The notes below the pieces were generated by a model. It had not been told where the DNA came from, searched no databases, and saw only the letters and a list, made by a program, of their open reading frames with translations. This document shows positions 38,100-46,859 of a DNA stretch of 64,000 bases, in pieces. Both the position numbers and the translations under genes were made by a program. This DNA comes from Lysinibacillus fusiformis (GTDB taxonomy: Bacteria; Bacillota; Bacilli; Bacillales_A; Planococcaceae). Location of the stretch: positions 3,162,001 to 3,226,000 of the forward strand of contig NZ_CP041696.1 in assembly GCF_007362955.1 (NCBI RefSeq). Reading direction: 5' to 3'. How positions within the stretch are numbered: position 1 is the first letter of the stretch; every line of letters begins with the position of its first letter.

Positions 38100-38714
38100 T
38101 CAAAAAATCTCCTTTGCTGTAAATAAAGTGAGACATTTACGAAAAATGAACATGCTAATGAAAGTGCTGATAATGGTTGGAACCAGCATCACAAATAAAT
38201 TACCCGCCACTAATGATAGATAATAATGGATAGGATAGTTAATAAGAAAAATAAGAAAAATAGCTGTAAACATCCTTAGATTTTTCATATTCTTCGTATC
38301 TTTAACGTGTTGGATATAAAATTGGATACTGATAAGTAAGATGACACAACTAATATTTGCAAAATACAAAGCGAAATGCTCTGAAAAACTACTGTATTCA
38401 CCATTTCCCATAAAATAAAAAGGTGTAGTAATAATAAAAAGAATGAAAGCTTGAGTATAACAAAATAGAAAATCAGCCTTTAATTGTGTGTTCTTTGTTA
38501 ATGGCAGGCTGTTTACGAATAGTTCCCAGTTTGCCTTCTTGTCTTGCTCATAAAAACTACTAACAATATTAACTGAAAATATAACGATGAAAAACAACAT
38601 TGAAAAACTATCGAAATACTGTATACTGATAAAATTAATAACAATACAAATAATTAATACGCTAACTATTGAGAATTTTTGCATTGAAATTCTATGCCAA
38701 AGTAAAGCATTCAT
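38100..38714 (-). CDS. ABC-2 type transporter membrane subunit, second
   Basis: 204 aa with six predicted membrane helices, hydrophobic throughout. Resembles its neighbour in layout (ELFVNSLPLTKNTQLKADF against KYVNTLPISMSDIVLSKYL), the conserved cytosolic segment of ABC-2 permeases of the YtrC/BcrB kind, so it probably arose by duplication. Last gene of a four-gene minus-strand operon. Substrate unknown. Confidence 0.75.
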   Translation of the reverse strand: MNALLWHRISMQKFSIVSVLIICIVINFISIQYFDSFSMLFFIVIFSVNIVSSFYEQDKKANWELFVNSLPLTKNTQLKADFLFCYTQAFILFIITTPFYFMGNGEYSSFSEHFALYFANISCVILLISIQFYIQHVKDTKNMKNLRMFTAIFLIFLINYPIHYYLSLVAGNLFVMLVPTIISTFISMFIFRKCLTLFTAKEIF

Positions 38715-38727
38715 TCCGCATAACCTC

Positions 38728-39354
38728 CTAAAAATCCTTACGTTTATAAATACCAGTTGATATTAGGGAAGACAGCCATAAGATAAAAAGTCCAACAATA
38801 GGTGCAAAGTAGCCGAAATTATTTAATTTTGATAGTGCCACTAAAAAATCGGTAACATATTCGTCTAATAGACCTATAAAAAAGCCTGGTATGAAGCATA
38901 AAGCTAGAAGAATGATTCTTCCTTTGATTGAACCAAATTTAATATAAATGGGTAGTAACAAAGCCAACATACAAAAGGCGGTAGTTACAATTAGGCAGAA
39001 AGTTAGAATAAAATCAGTGGTTGCTATGTGATTTGTGAAGCGATTAATAAGTAAGACAAAAGGTAACGCAATCACAAGACTAATGATCATCAAAATGATA
39101 CTTAGTAGATATTTACTGAGCACTATATCGCTCATTGAAATCGGAAGGGTATTCACGTATTTATCCCAGTTGCATAATTCATCGTAAGTGAGCGCAGTTA
39201 TTGCTTGAATGGTTACGATAAATACGATAAAGGAAAAAAGTATTGTTCCCTGTTGCATGAAAACTGACATCATCAAAATGAGGATGAGAAAAAAAGCCTG
39301 TGCTTTCAACTGACGCTGTATGGTCATTAAATCTTTCACTATAAGCGCAGTCAT
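38728..39354 (-). CDS. ABC-2 type transporter membrane subunit, first
   Basis: 208 aa, six predicted membrane helices, with ELCNWDKYVNTLPISMSDIV typical of the ABC-2 permease family. Its start overlaps the end of the ATPase gene by 4 bp. With the second permease it would form the membrane channel; export of a peptide or antibiotic is typical of this class but not shown. Confidence 0.78.
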   Translation of the reverse strand: MTALIVKDLMTIQRQLKAQAFFLILILMMSVFMQQGTILFSFIVFIVTIQAITALTYDELCNWDKYVNTLPISMSDIVLSKYLLSIILMIISLVIALPFVLLINRFTNHIATTDFILTFCLIVTTAFCMLALLLPIYIKFGSIKGRIILLALCFIPGFFIGLLDEYVTDFLVALSKLNNFGYFAPIVGLFILWLSSLISTGIYKRKDF

Positions 39355-40199
39355 CGCACAACACTCCCTTTCACGTAAAATAGCATAATTTCCTCTATCG
39401 TCGGCTTTTCAAGTGTAAATGCTTCACTTACTTCGTTTCTATGGACGAGTACTTCAATACCAAAAGCCCCAATGCGCTTCCCGATAATAGCATGTTCAGG
39501 TAATTCGCTTACTTCCTCATTACTCCCTTTAAAAATGCCATATTCATAAAGCATTACATCCTTACTTTCACTCAATAAAATTTCTCCATTATGAATAAAG
39601 GTAATATAATCTGCTATCTTTTCTAAATCACTCGTAATATGTGAAGAAAATAAGATACTATGAGTTTCATCCTGCATAAACGCTAAAAATAAATCGAGAA
39701 TTTCGTCGCGAATAATTGGATCGAGTCCACTTGTTGGTTCATCTAATATCAACAGTTTTGGATGATGCGACAAGGCTAACGCAATTGACAGCTTCATCCT
39801 CATTCCTCGTGATAGCTCTTTTACCCTTTTTCGTTCAGGTACTTTAAATTGTGCTAGCCGTTCAAAATAATAGGGCGAATCCCACGTTTTAAATACCCTT
39901 TTCATAAATTTGTCGAGTTGTGTCGCATTTAGCGTCTCAGGCACATGTAAATCGTCAAAAACTACACCGATGTCGTTTTTTATCGCAATTTCATGTTCGA
40001 CAACATCCTTGCCAAATAGCAAAATTTCGCCATGTTCTTTTTTAAGTAAATTTAATAGGCATTTAATGGTTGTTGACTTGCCTGCACCGTTCTCTCCAAC
40101 AAAGCCCATGACGGTTCCTTGAGGTACGGAAAAACTCACTTCTTTTAGTGAAAAGCCAACAAAACTTTTATGTAAATCATGAATTTCAATGGCATTCAT
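39351..40199 (-). CDS. ABC transporter ATPase (YtrB/BcrA-like)
   Basis: 282 aa. Walker A GENGAGKST near 34, signature ELSRGMRMK near 132, Walker B LLILDEPTSGLD near 152, and a C-terminal accessory region typical of exporter ATPases. Starts directly at the end of the GntR gene (TAAATG), so translation is coupled to its regulator. Confidence 0.9.
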   Translation of the reverse strand: MNAIEIHDLHKSFVGFSLKEVSFSVPQGTVMGFVGENGAGKSTTIKCLLNLLKKEHGEILLFGKDVVEHEIAIKNDIGVVFDDLHVPETLNATQLDKFMKRVFKTWDSPYYFERLAQFKVPERKRVKELSRGMRMKLSIALALSHHPKLLILDEPTSGLDPIIRDEILDLFLAFMQDETHSILFSSHITSDLEKIADYITFIHNGEILLSESKDVMLYEYGIFKGSNEEVSELPEHAIIGKRIGAFGIEVLVHRNEVSEAFTLEKPTIEEIMLFYVKGSVVR

Positions 40200-40577
40200 T
40201 TAGTTGTCCTCCTCTAAGATTAACGATAACAGCTCTTGTAATTCCTCTTTTGTAAGACCGGCTGTTTTTGCTGTTTTTACTGCTTTTTGCAAATGCTCTT
40301 CAATTTGACGAAGTAATTCTTCACGAAGAAAATCCTGATTACGCTCTGTAACAAAGCTACCTTTTCCTGCAACCGTTTCAATAAAGCCGTCTCGCTCTAA
40401 ATCTGCATAAGCCCGCTTCGTTGTCATGACGCTAATTTTTAACTCCTTCGCCAGCATACGAATAGAAGGCAATGCATCACCAGCTTGCAATTTATTGGCC
40501 AAAATGGCCTCTTTTAACTGCATTGTAATTTGCTCGTATATGGGCTTATCACTCGCATTACTTAAATGAATATGCAC
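40200..40577 (-). CDS. GntR-family (YtrA subfamily) repressor of the adjacent ABC operon
   Basis: 125 aa: winged HTH (DKPIYEQITMQLKEAIL, ALPSIRMLAKELKISVMTTKRAY, GKGSFVTER) with a short C-terminal dimerisation helix, the small YtrA layout without an effector domain. GTG at 40577 is chosen since GAGGTG lies six bases upstream; a GTG at 40586 is possible, and the longer frame to 40733 crosses the operator. In YtrA systems the repressor heads an operon for an envelope-stress-induced transporter. Confidence 0.85.
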   Translation of the reverse strand: MHIHLSNASDKPIYEQITMQLKEAILANKLQAGDALPSIRMLAKELKISVMTTKRAYADLERDGFIETVAGKGSFVTERNQDFLREELLRQIEEHLQKAVKTAKTAGLTKEELQELLSLILEEDN

Positions 40578-40665
40578 TTTTTTCACCTCACAGATTTCAT
40601 GGCAAGTTGTAATTATGGTTGCCATTGTACTTTTGCTAGTTAATACATTTACAGGAAATAATAAA

Positions 40666-40688
40666 CTGTATATATACACTATATACAG
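40666..40688. promoter_or_regulatory. Palindromic operator of the GntR/ABC operon
   Basis: CTGTATATA and TATATACAG are perfect 9-bp arms around a 5-bp centre. It lies about 90 bp upstream of the GntR gene and 100 bp upstream of the divergent ymxH. The arms overlap -10-like TATA sequences, so repressor binding would block the promoter. Autoregulation is inferred from the position. Confidence 0.7.
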
Positions 40689-40788
40689 CAGGGGCGAAAA
40701 ATGCAACCCAGAAGAACTCTTAATGATGGGCACGAATTGCAGAAACTCGGCATATATTGGGATAACGGCTCAAGGAGGGAGATGAGGC

Positions 40789-41052
40789 ATGCTACTATCA
40801 GAAATGGTGGATAAAGAGTTAATTCAGGTTGAAGGTGGGGTACATTTTGGCATACTCGCACACACAGAATGCCTAATAGATGTACAAACAGGCAAGATTC
40901 ATGGCTTTGAGATTATTAAAGATAAGATGCCATTCCAAAAAAAGAAAGTAAAAGTTAGTGAAATGATTCCATGGCATGAAATTATATTAATTGGCGAAGA
41001 TCGGATTTTATTTAACAAAACAGCGACGGTACAGTCAGAATTTTTACAGTGA
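40789..41052 (+). CDS. ymxH: YlmC/YmxH family sporulation-associated PRC-barrel protein
   Basis: 87 aa single PRC-barrel-like domain (LIDVQTGKIHGFEIIKD, WHEIILIGEDRILFN). Directly upstream of the dipicolinate synthase genes, as ymxH is in B. subtilis. Ribosome site AAGGAGGGAG. Function not established. Confidence 0.85.
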   Translation: MLLSEMVDKELIQVEGGVHFGILAHTECLIDVQTGKIHGFEIIKDKMPFQKKKVKVSEMIPWHEIILIGEDRILFNKTATVQSEFLQ

Positions 41053-41061
41053 GGTGAGCTT

Positions 41062-41841
41062 TTGGAAAACGAAAAATGGCTCGTGATTGGAGAAGACTCA
41101 AGATTAAAGGAATTAGCGACAATGTTGAGGAGCCCATCACGTACAGTATTTTATAAAAGAACAACCGTCTGGAATGAGGAGTTAAATAAATTAGTTTTAG
41201 AGTTCCAGCCGAATAAGATTGTTCTACCGATTCTTCCATTAAAGATTGAAGTGGAACAATTATATGGAACATCTCAAGTTAAGTTTTATACGGGACGACT
41301 GACGATGCATTGGAAGCACTTGCTTGAAAAAAATGAAACGAATTGCTATTTACAGCAAGAGTCTTTTATTTGGCAAAATGCTCGTTTAACTGCGGAGGGA
41401 TTTATCGCCACGTTTTACGGTCTAGAGCAAAAATGTATTTACGGACAAAACTTTACTATCGCAGGTTTTGGGCGCATAGCCAAAATGCTCGCGTCTTTAC
41501 TCGTTAAGATGGGTGCTAACGTGCACATTGTTGCAAGGTCTGTTGTGCAAGTAAGTGAAGCAAGGGCATATGGGTACAAAGCGACGAATTTAGATGATCG
41601 AAAATGGTCAATCCATGATGGCATTTTCATTAATACGATTCCAGCCAAGTGGATTACGGAGACATTCCAAGAATATGTACCGGCAGTGCTATATGATTTG
41701 GCTTCAGAGCCAGGCTGTTTAGATATAGATGCTGACCAGTTGCAAACGTATGTACTATTGCCATCATTACCTGGGAAATACTTTGCACATGATGCAGCAG
41801 AAATATTGTGCAAGGCAATAGAGGAGGAGGAAAATTGCTAA
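41062..41841 (+). CDS. dpaA: Dipicolinate synthase subunit A
   Basis: Mother-cell sporulation enzyme subunit making dipicolinic acid from dihydroxytetrahydrodipicolinate. 259 aa, about 40 shorter than B. subtilis SpoVFA (297), with the loss in the N-terminal half. The NAD(P)-binding Rossmann motif is present as TIAGFGRIAKMLASLLVKMGANVHIVAR near 138. TTG start at 41062 after GTGAGGTGAG. Overlaps dpaB by 7 bp. Confidence 0.9.
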   Translation: MENEKWLVIGEDSRLKELATMLRSPSRTVFYKRTTVWNEELNKLVLEFQPNKIVLPILPLKIEVEQLYGTSQVKFYTGRLTMHWKHLLEKNETNCYLQQESFIWQNARLTAEGFIATFYGLEQKCIYGQNFTIAGFGRIAKMLASLLVKMGANVHIVARSVVQVSEARAYGYKATNLDDRKWSIHDGIFINTIPAKWITETFQEYVPAVLYDLASEPGCLDIDADQLQTYVLLPSLPGKYFAHDAAEILCKAIEEEENC

Positions 41842-42425
41842 CGGGGAAACGAATTGGTTTAGGTATTACAGCTTCACATTGTACGTATGAAGATGTAGTT
41901 CCTAAAATTCAAAATTTTATTGATGTAGGAGCAACGGTTATTCCGATTATTACCCACTCAGTATTACATGCAGCTACTCGTTTCGGAACAGGAGAGGAAT
42001 GGATTGCAAAAATCGAGGCTTTGACAGGAGAAGAGGTCATTTCTTCTATTAGAGAGGCGGAACCGTTTGGACCATCAAATCCACTGGATGCTATGGTCAT
42101 AGCACCGATGACAGGAAATAGTATTAGTAAATTTGCGAACGCAGCCACAGACAGCCCAGTGTTAATGGCAGCAAAGGCAACTTTGCGTAATGGTTCACCT
42201 GTCGTACTTGGCATCTCGACGAATGATGCCCTCGGTTTGAATGGCATGAATATTATGAAGCTGCTCAATGCTAAAAATATATACTTTATTCCATTTGGTC
42301 AAGATTCACCACATGGAAAACCAAACTCATTAATAGCTGATTTTGATAAAATGGTTGACACCGTACATGCAGCAATTACGCAGAAAACGCAATTACAGCC
42401 GCTATTGATACAATATTTCAAATAA
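41835..42425 (+). CDS. dpaB: Dipicolinate synthase subunit B
   Basis: 196-aa flavoprotein-like subunit (HFCD family): GKRIGLGITASHCTYEDVVP and AMVIAPMTGNSISKFANAATDSPVLMAAKATLR. TTG 41835 follows GGAGGAGGAAAA and matches the B. subtilis N-terminus; the ORF can be read from 41808 but that is internal to dpaA. Presence of both subunits supports true endospore formation. Confidence 0.93.
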   Translation: MLTGKRIGLGITASHCTYEDVVPKIQNFIDVGATVIPIITHSVLHAATRFGTGEEWIAKIEALTGEEVISSIREAEPFGPSNPLDAMVIAPMTGNSISKFANAATDSPVLMAAKATLRNGSPVVLGISTNDALGLNGMNIMKLLNAKNIYFIPFGQDSPHGKPNSLIADFDKMVDTVHAAITQKTQLQPLLIQYFK

Positions 42426-42433
42426 ATCTATAA

Positions 42434-42462
42434 TTGCACACAATTTTCAGTATTTTTATGAT
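42434..42462 (+). promoter_or_regulatory. Promoter of asd-dapA
   Basis: TTGCAC at 42434-42439, 17-bp spacer, TATGAT at 42457-42462. It would let the biosynthetic genes be expressed in growth, separate from the sporulation genes upstream. A TACAAT overlaps at 42462-42467. Confidence 0.6.
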
Positions 42463-42507
42463 ACAATAGCACACATTATGGAACTTGTATTCAAGGAGAG
42501 ATGACAG

Positions 42508-43545
42508 ATGACAAAGCAGTTAACAGTTGCGGTTGTAGGTGCAACAGGTGCAGTAGGATCTAAAATGATGGAGCAGCTAATTAAACGGAATTTTCCTATT
42601 GGTGACATTAAGTTTTTAGCTTCTGCACGTTCAGCAGGGAAACCAATCGAATTTAATGGCAAGACATATACAATTGAAGAAGCGACACCAGAAGCTTTCG
42701 AAGGCGTCAATGTCGCTTTATTCTCAGCGGGTGGTTCGGTATCAGCGGTGCTTGCGCCAGAAGCGGCAAAACGTGGTGCAGTTGTCATTGACAATACGAG
42801 CCATTTCCGTATGGATCCAGAGGTACCGCTTGTTGTACCTGAAGTAAATCGCGGCGACCTTGCTAAGCATAAAGGCATTATCGCAAATCCGAATTGCTCT
42901 ACGATTCAAATGGTAGCAGCACTTGAACCAATTCGTGCAGCATTTGGCTTAACGAAGGTATTAGTATCGACATATCAAGCAGTTTCAGGTGCAGGTGTTT
43001 CTGCGATTCAAGAATTACAAGCACAAAGCGCAAACTGGGATGCAGGTAAGGAAGTAGCAGCAAATATTTTACCTTCTGGCAGCGACAAACGTCATTTCCC
43101 AATTGCTCGTAATGTCATTCCACAAATCGATAAATTCACAGACAATGGCTTTACATACGAAGAAATGAAAATGATTAATGAAACGAAGAAAATCATGCAT
43201 GCACCAGAGCTAAAAGTAGCTGCAACTTGCGTACGTGTGCCAGTCGTTTCAGGACACTCTGAATCTGTTTATATTGAAGTAGAAAAAGAGGCAACGGTTC
43301 AAGCAATCTTTGAAGTATTACGTCATGCACCAGGTATCGAACTACAAGACGATATTGCAACACAAACTTACCCAATGCCAATTTATGCAGAAGGGGAAGA
43401 TGCTACTTTTGTAGGACGTATCCGTCAAGACTTAGACAATAAAAAAGGATTCCACCTATGGATCGTATCAGATAATCTATTAAAAGGCGCTGCATTAAAC
43501 TCTATCCAAATTGCAGAAGCGATGCTTGAGGATAACTTACTATAA
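42508..43545 (+). CDS. asd: Aspartate-semialdehyde dehydrogenase
   Basis: Converts aspartyl phosphate to aspartate semialdehyde for lysine, threonine, methionine and DAP. 345 aa. VVGATGAVGSKMMEQL at the N-terminus; catalytic Cys130 in NPNCSTIQM; catalytic His in VRVPVVSGHSESV near 250. In B. subtilis dapG follows; here dapA follows after 13 bp. Confidence 0.98.
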   Translation: MTKQLTVAVVGATGAVGSKMMEQLIKRNFPIGDIKFLASARSAGKPIEFNGKTYTIEEATPEAFEGVNVALFSAGGSVSAVLAPEAAKRGAVVIDNTSHFRMDPEVPLVVPEVNRGDLAKHKGIIANPNCSTIQMVAALEPIRAAFGLTKVLVSTYQAVSGAGVSAIQELQAQSANWDAGKEVAANILPSGSDKRHFPIARNVIPQIDKFTDNGFTYEEMKMINETKKIMHAPELKVAATCVRVPVVSGHSESVYIEVEKEATVQAIFEVLRHAPGIELQDDIATQTYPMPIYAEGEDATFVGRIRQDLDNKKGFHLWIVSDNLLKGAALNSIQIAEAMLEDNLL

Positions 43546-43558
43546 GAGGGGTGTAAGG

Positions 43559-44458
43559 ATGAATATAGGTCGAATTGGAACGGCGATGATTACGCCATTC
43601 AAGGAAGATGGCACGATTAATTATCCAGAACTTGAACGTATTATTAATCATTTAATAGAAAATGGTACTGATTGTATTGTTGCTTGTGGCACAACCTCTG
43701 AAAACCCAACGATGACCACAGAAGAAAAAATTGAAGTTGTACGATTTACAGTAGAGAAGGTTGCGGAGCGTGTGCCAGTTATTGCAGGTACAGGAGACAA
43801 CGAAACGGCTTATTCTATTGCAATGACGCACAAGGCTGAAGAAAATGGTGCAGACGGTATTATGTTAGTTGCACCGTATTACAATAAACCAAACCAACGA
43901 GGTATTTTTGCGCATTTTGAAACGATTGCCAAAGAAACAAAGCTGCCAGTGATGCTCTATAATGTACCAGGTCGCACAGGTATTAATGTTGCATATGAAA
44001 CTTCTGTTGCTTTAAGTAAAATTCCAAATATCGCATGGATTAAAGAAGCGAGCGGTAATTTAGACCAAATGGGCGATATTATTGAGAATGTTGACGCTGC
44101 AGATGATTTCCTTGTGTATAGTGGTGATGATGGTTTAACACTGCCGTTACTTGCAATTGGTGGGGCTGGTATTATCTCAGTTGCTTCACATGTTGTCGGT
44201 AATGATATGCAACAAATGATTAAAGCGTTTGAAGAAGGAAATCACAAGCTAGCTGCCAAAATTCACCGAGCATTATTACCACTCGTACGTGCTTTGTTTG
44301 CACAGCCGAATCCATCGCCTGTAAAATATGCGATGACAAAATTAGGCTTTGATACATTAAATGTTCGTCTACCAATGGTAGAGATGACAGAAGATGAAAA
44401 AGCGAACTTTGACCAAGTTTGGGAGGCATATCAAGAAAAAGCGAAAAGTTTTAGATAA
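43559..44458 (+). CDS. dapA: 4-hydroxy-tetrahydrodipicolinate synthase
   Basis: Condenses aspartate semialdehyde and pyruvate; supplies lysine, peptidoglycan DAP and dipicolinate. 299 aa TIM barrel. Schiff-base Lys162 in WIKEASGN; GTTSENPTMT near 44 and YYNKPNQRG near 107 are active-site motifs. ATG 43559 follows AAGAGGGGTGTAAGG. Confidence 0.98.
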   Translation: MNIGRIGTAMITPFKEDGTINYPELERIINHLIENGTDCIVACGTTSENPTMTTEEKIEVVRFTVEKVAERVPVIAGTGDNETAYSIAMTHKAEENGADGIMLVAPYYNKPNQRGIFAHFETIAKETKLPVMLYNVPGRTGINVAYETSVALSKIPNIAWIKEASGNLDQMGDIIENVDAADDFLVYSGDDGLTLPLLAIGGAGIISVASHVVGNDMQQMIKAFEEGNHKLAAKIHRALLPLVRALFAQPNPSPVKYAMTKLGFDTLNVRLPMVEMTEDEKANFDQVWEAYQEKAKSFR

Positions 44459-44463
44459 TAGTG

Positions 44464-44498
44464 TGGCGTTGCTGATGAAAATCAGCAACGCCTTTTTT
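44464..44498 (+). terminator. dapA intrinsic terminator
   Basis: GGCGTTGCTGAT pairs with ATCAGCAACGCC around GAAA, followed by six Ts. Confidence 0.95.
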
Positions 44499-44550
44499 AG
44501 TACGAGAAATTCGAATTGTTTCACTTGCAAGTGCGTAGGGATTTTATTTT

Positions 44551-44669
44551 CGCTTAGGTATAAGGAAAGAGCGCTCATTTAGCAGTCGTTAATGCTCAGG
44601 TACAGAGAAAGAACGCTCTGGCAGTCAGCCGCTTCGCTAAATTTAACCTCTCCGCTGCTCGGTTAAATT
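44551..44669. repeat. Imperfect tandem pair and palindrome upstream of rnjB
   Basis: Two related units, 44551-44590 and 44593-44630, share the pattern CTnAGGTA-GAAAGA-CGCTC-GCAGTC. They are followed by a perfect 9-bp inverted repeat AATTTAACC/GGTTAAATT (44640-44648/44661-44669). Rest of the 44500-44820 gap holds only an ACATGTTTC/GAAACATGT hairpin near 44791-44814. Confidence 0.45.
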
Positions 44670-44825
44670 AGAAATACACAATCAGCCCTAATTACCACTA
44701 GGAAGCTAACAACTCAGAGATAGTCTTTGCCCCTTGTTTCCTATTAAAAATGGTAATTTCATGCCTGAATGATAATTTAGTAGAAATAAAATACATGTTT
44801 CCAACACGAAACATGTATATTTAAT

Positions 44826-44854
44826 TTGTGCAAAAGCTTTGCAAACCGTATAAT
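44826..44854 (+). promoter_or_regulatory. Promoter of rnjB
   Basis: TTGTGC at 44826-44831, 17-bp spacer, TATAAT at 44849-44854, 47 bp before the start codon. Confidence 0.75.
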
Positions 44855-44901
44855 GAAAATTAAGTGGTTGCTGTTCGGGATATCTTTTAGGAGGAAATAA
44901 A

Positions 44902-46569
44902 TTGACGAAAAAGAAAAATGAATTAATTCGCATCATTCCACTAGGTGGCGTGGGCGAAATTGGAAAAGCAATGTACGTAGTAGAAATTGACGAAGAGCTA
45001 TTTGTAGTTGATAGCGGTTTAATGTTCCCAGAAGACGAGATGCTGGGCATTGATATCGTAATTCCGGATATTACGTATTTAGAAGAAAACAAAGAGCGTG
45101 TGAAGGGTATTTTCTTAACGCACGGACATGAGGATGCAATTGGTTCAATTGCTTATGTCTTACAAAAAGTGAAAGCCCCTGTGTACGGGTCTAAACTAAC
45201 TATTGCACTTGCGAAAGAACATTTGAAAGAGTTACCTGCACCACATCAGGTAAAATTCTTTGAAGTAACAAATCGTAGCCGTATGAATTTCAACTCAACG
45301 TATGTGACATTTTTCCATACAACACATAGTATTCCCGATTCGTTAGGGGTAGTATTCCATACTTCTGAAGGAGCAATCGTTCATACAGGAGAGTTTAAAT
45401 TCGATCAATCTGCAACTGGCAAATTCAAGCCAGATTTGGCGAAAATGGCTCAGTTAGGGGAAGAAGGCGTATTTATATTGCTTTCTGAATCATGTGAAGC
45501 AGAACGCCCAGGTTATACGACATCAGAAATTGTGATTGAAGAACAATTATCAAAAACATTCCATTCAGCACCAGGACGTATTTTAGTCGCTGTTTATGCA
45601 TCAAACTTTATCCGTATTCAACAAGTATTCGCACAAGCTCAAAAATCGTCCCGTAAAGTGGCGATTGTTGGTAAACCTTTAGAAAAAGCTGTGGATTTAG
45701 GTGTGCAATTAGGCTATTTGACACTCGAAGAAGACACAATTATTCCGATCTCTGATATGCAAAAATATCAAGATGATGAAATTATTATTATCGCAACTGG
45801 CAATAGAGGCGAACCGCTTGATGCACTAGAAAAGATTGTTCGTAAGCATCACAGAGACATTAAGATTAAAAAAGATGACACAGTGCTGATTACGTTCACA
45901 CCATCTCCTGGCATGGAAGTGCAAATGGCGAATGCCATGAACTCGATTGCAAAAGCAGGGGCTGAAATTCTAACGTCTAGTAAAAATGTCCATGTTTCAG
46001 GTCATGGTAGCCAAGAGGATTTAAAATTAATGCTCAACTTAATGCAACCGAAATATTTTATCCCTGTACAAGGTGAATATCGTATGCTTATTGCACACTC
46101 TAAGCTTGCACAACAACTAGGTATGCAAAAGTCACAAATTTTCATCGCAGATAAAGGGGATATCGTAGAATACAAAAACGGTAAAATGCGAATGAGCGGC
46201 CGTGTACAAGCGGGTAATGTCCTAATTGACGGTATTGGGGTTGGCGATGTTGGTAATATAGTCCTTCGTGATCGTAAATTACTATCACAGGATGGTATTT
46301 TCATTGTCGTTGTGACATTAAATCGCGCACAAAAGAAAATCGCGTCAGGTCCAGAAATTTTATCCCGTGGTTTCGTCTATGTCCGTGAATCGGAAGCATT
46401 GATGGTGGAAGCATCTGAAATTGCCAAAAATGTGATTGAAAAATACGTTGGCAAAGAAACATTTGAATGGACAAACATTAAACAAGAAATTCGTGACACA
46501 TTAAATACTTATTTATTCCAAAAAACAAAGCGCCGCCCAATGATTATCCCAATCATTATGGAGTATTAA
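44902..46569 (+). CDS. rnjB: Ribonuclease J2
   Basis: 555 aa metallo-beta-lactamase/beta-CASP RNase that pairs with RNase J1 in mRNA decay. The metal motif reads HGHEDA where RNase J1 has HGHEDH; this loss of the last His is the hallmark of J2, which has low activity of its own. The C-terminal domain (IKQEIRDTLNTYLF, RRPMIIPIIMEY) is intact. TTG start after TTAGGAGGAAAT. Position after dapA equals B. subtilis rnjB (ymfA). Confidence 0.95.
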   Translation: MTKKKNELIRIIPLGGVGEIGKAMYVVEIDEELFVVDSGLMFPEDEMLGIDIVIPDITYLEENKERVKGIFLTHGHEDAIGSIAYVLQKVKAPVYGSKLTIALAKEHLKELPAPHQVKFFEVTNRSRMNFNSTYVTFFHTTHSIPDSLGVVFHTSEGAIVHTGEFKFDQSATGKFKPDLAKMAQLGEEGVFILLSESCEAERPGYTTSEIVIEEQLSKTFHSAPGRILVAVYASNFIRIQQVFAQAQKSSRKVAIVGKPLEKAVDLGVQLGYLTLEEDTIIPISDMQKYQDDEIIIIATGNRGEPLDALEKIVRKHHRDIKIKKDDTVLITFTPSPGMEVQMANAMNSIAKAGAEILTSSKNVHVSGHGSQEDLKLMLNLMQPKYFIPVQGEYRMLIAHSKLAQQLGMQKSQIFIADKGDIVEYKNGKMRMSGRVQAGNVLIDGIGVGDVGNIVLRDRKLLSQDGIFIVVVTLNRAQKKIASGPEILSRGFVYVRESEALMVEASEIAKNVIEKYVGKETFEWTNIKQEIRDTLNTYLFQKTKRRPMIIPIIMEY

Positions 46570-46570
46570 A

Positions 46571-46791
46571 ACAAAGCAAACTATGTTCTGAAGGGTCTCA
46601 CTCTTCCATCGATATTTAAGAACTTATGCTTAGAACGCCCATTTCTGTGGCAATGCCTAAGTAACCAACATCATGTTGGCATGAATCAGACCCGTATTTA
46701 TGGGTTTAAAACTCATCGCGAATGCTGTGGGTAAGTAGCGAATGAAAAAGGATTTTCTAGCCGAGGTAACGGTGGAAAATCCTTTTTTTTG
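46571..46791 (+). ncRNA. Possible structured RNA with strong terminator between rnjB and spoIIIE
   Basis: 220 nt with no ORF. Hairpins CCAACA/TGTTGG (46665-46679) and ACCCGTA...TATGGGT near 46690 precede a strong terminator, AAAAGGATTTTC with GAAAATCCTTTT (46746-46790) and eight Ts; its loop contains CCG/CGG. Partial direct repetition (AATGCCTAAGTAACC, GGGTAAGTAGCGAATG). It may be the rnjB 3' UTR, a small RNA or a leader; only the terminator is firm. Confidence 0.4.
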
Positions 46792-46859
46792 AAATAATTG
46801 AGTTCTACATGATATCATTCGCTACATATATAGAATGGATTACAAAAGAAGGTGAGAAA

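Noticed and set aside
40587..40733. Long N-terminal extension of the GntR regulator
   Set aside because: The extension is hydrophobic and crosses the palindromic operator and promoter; the HTH starts right after the internal GTG.
44902..46569. Broken RNase J1 because of the missing His in HGHEDA
   Set aside because: The change is the known state of RNase J2, and the locus matches rnjB; it is not decay.
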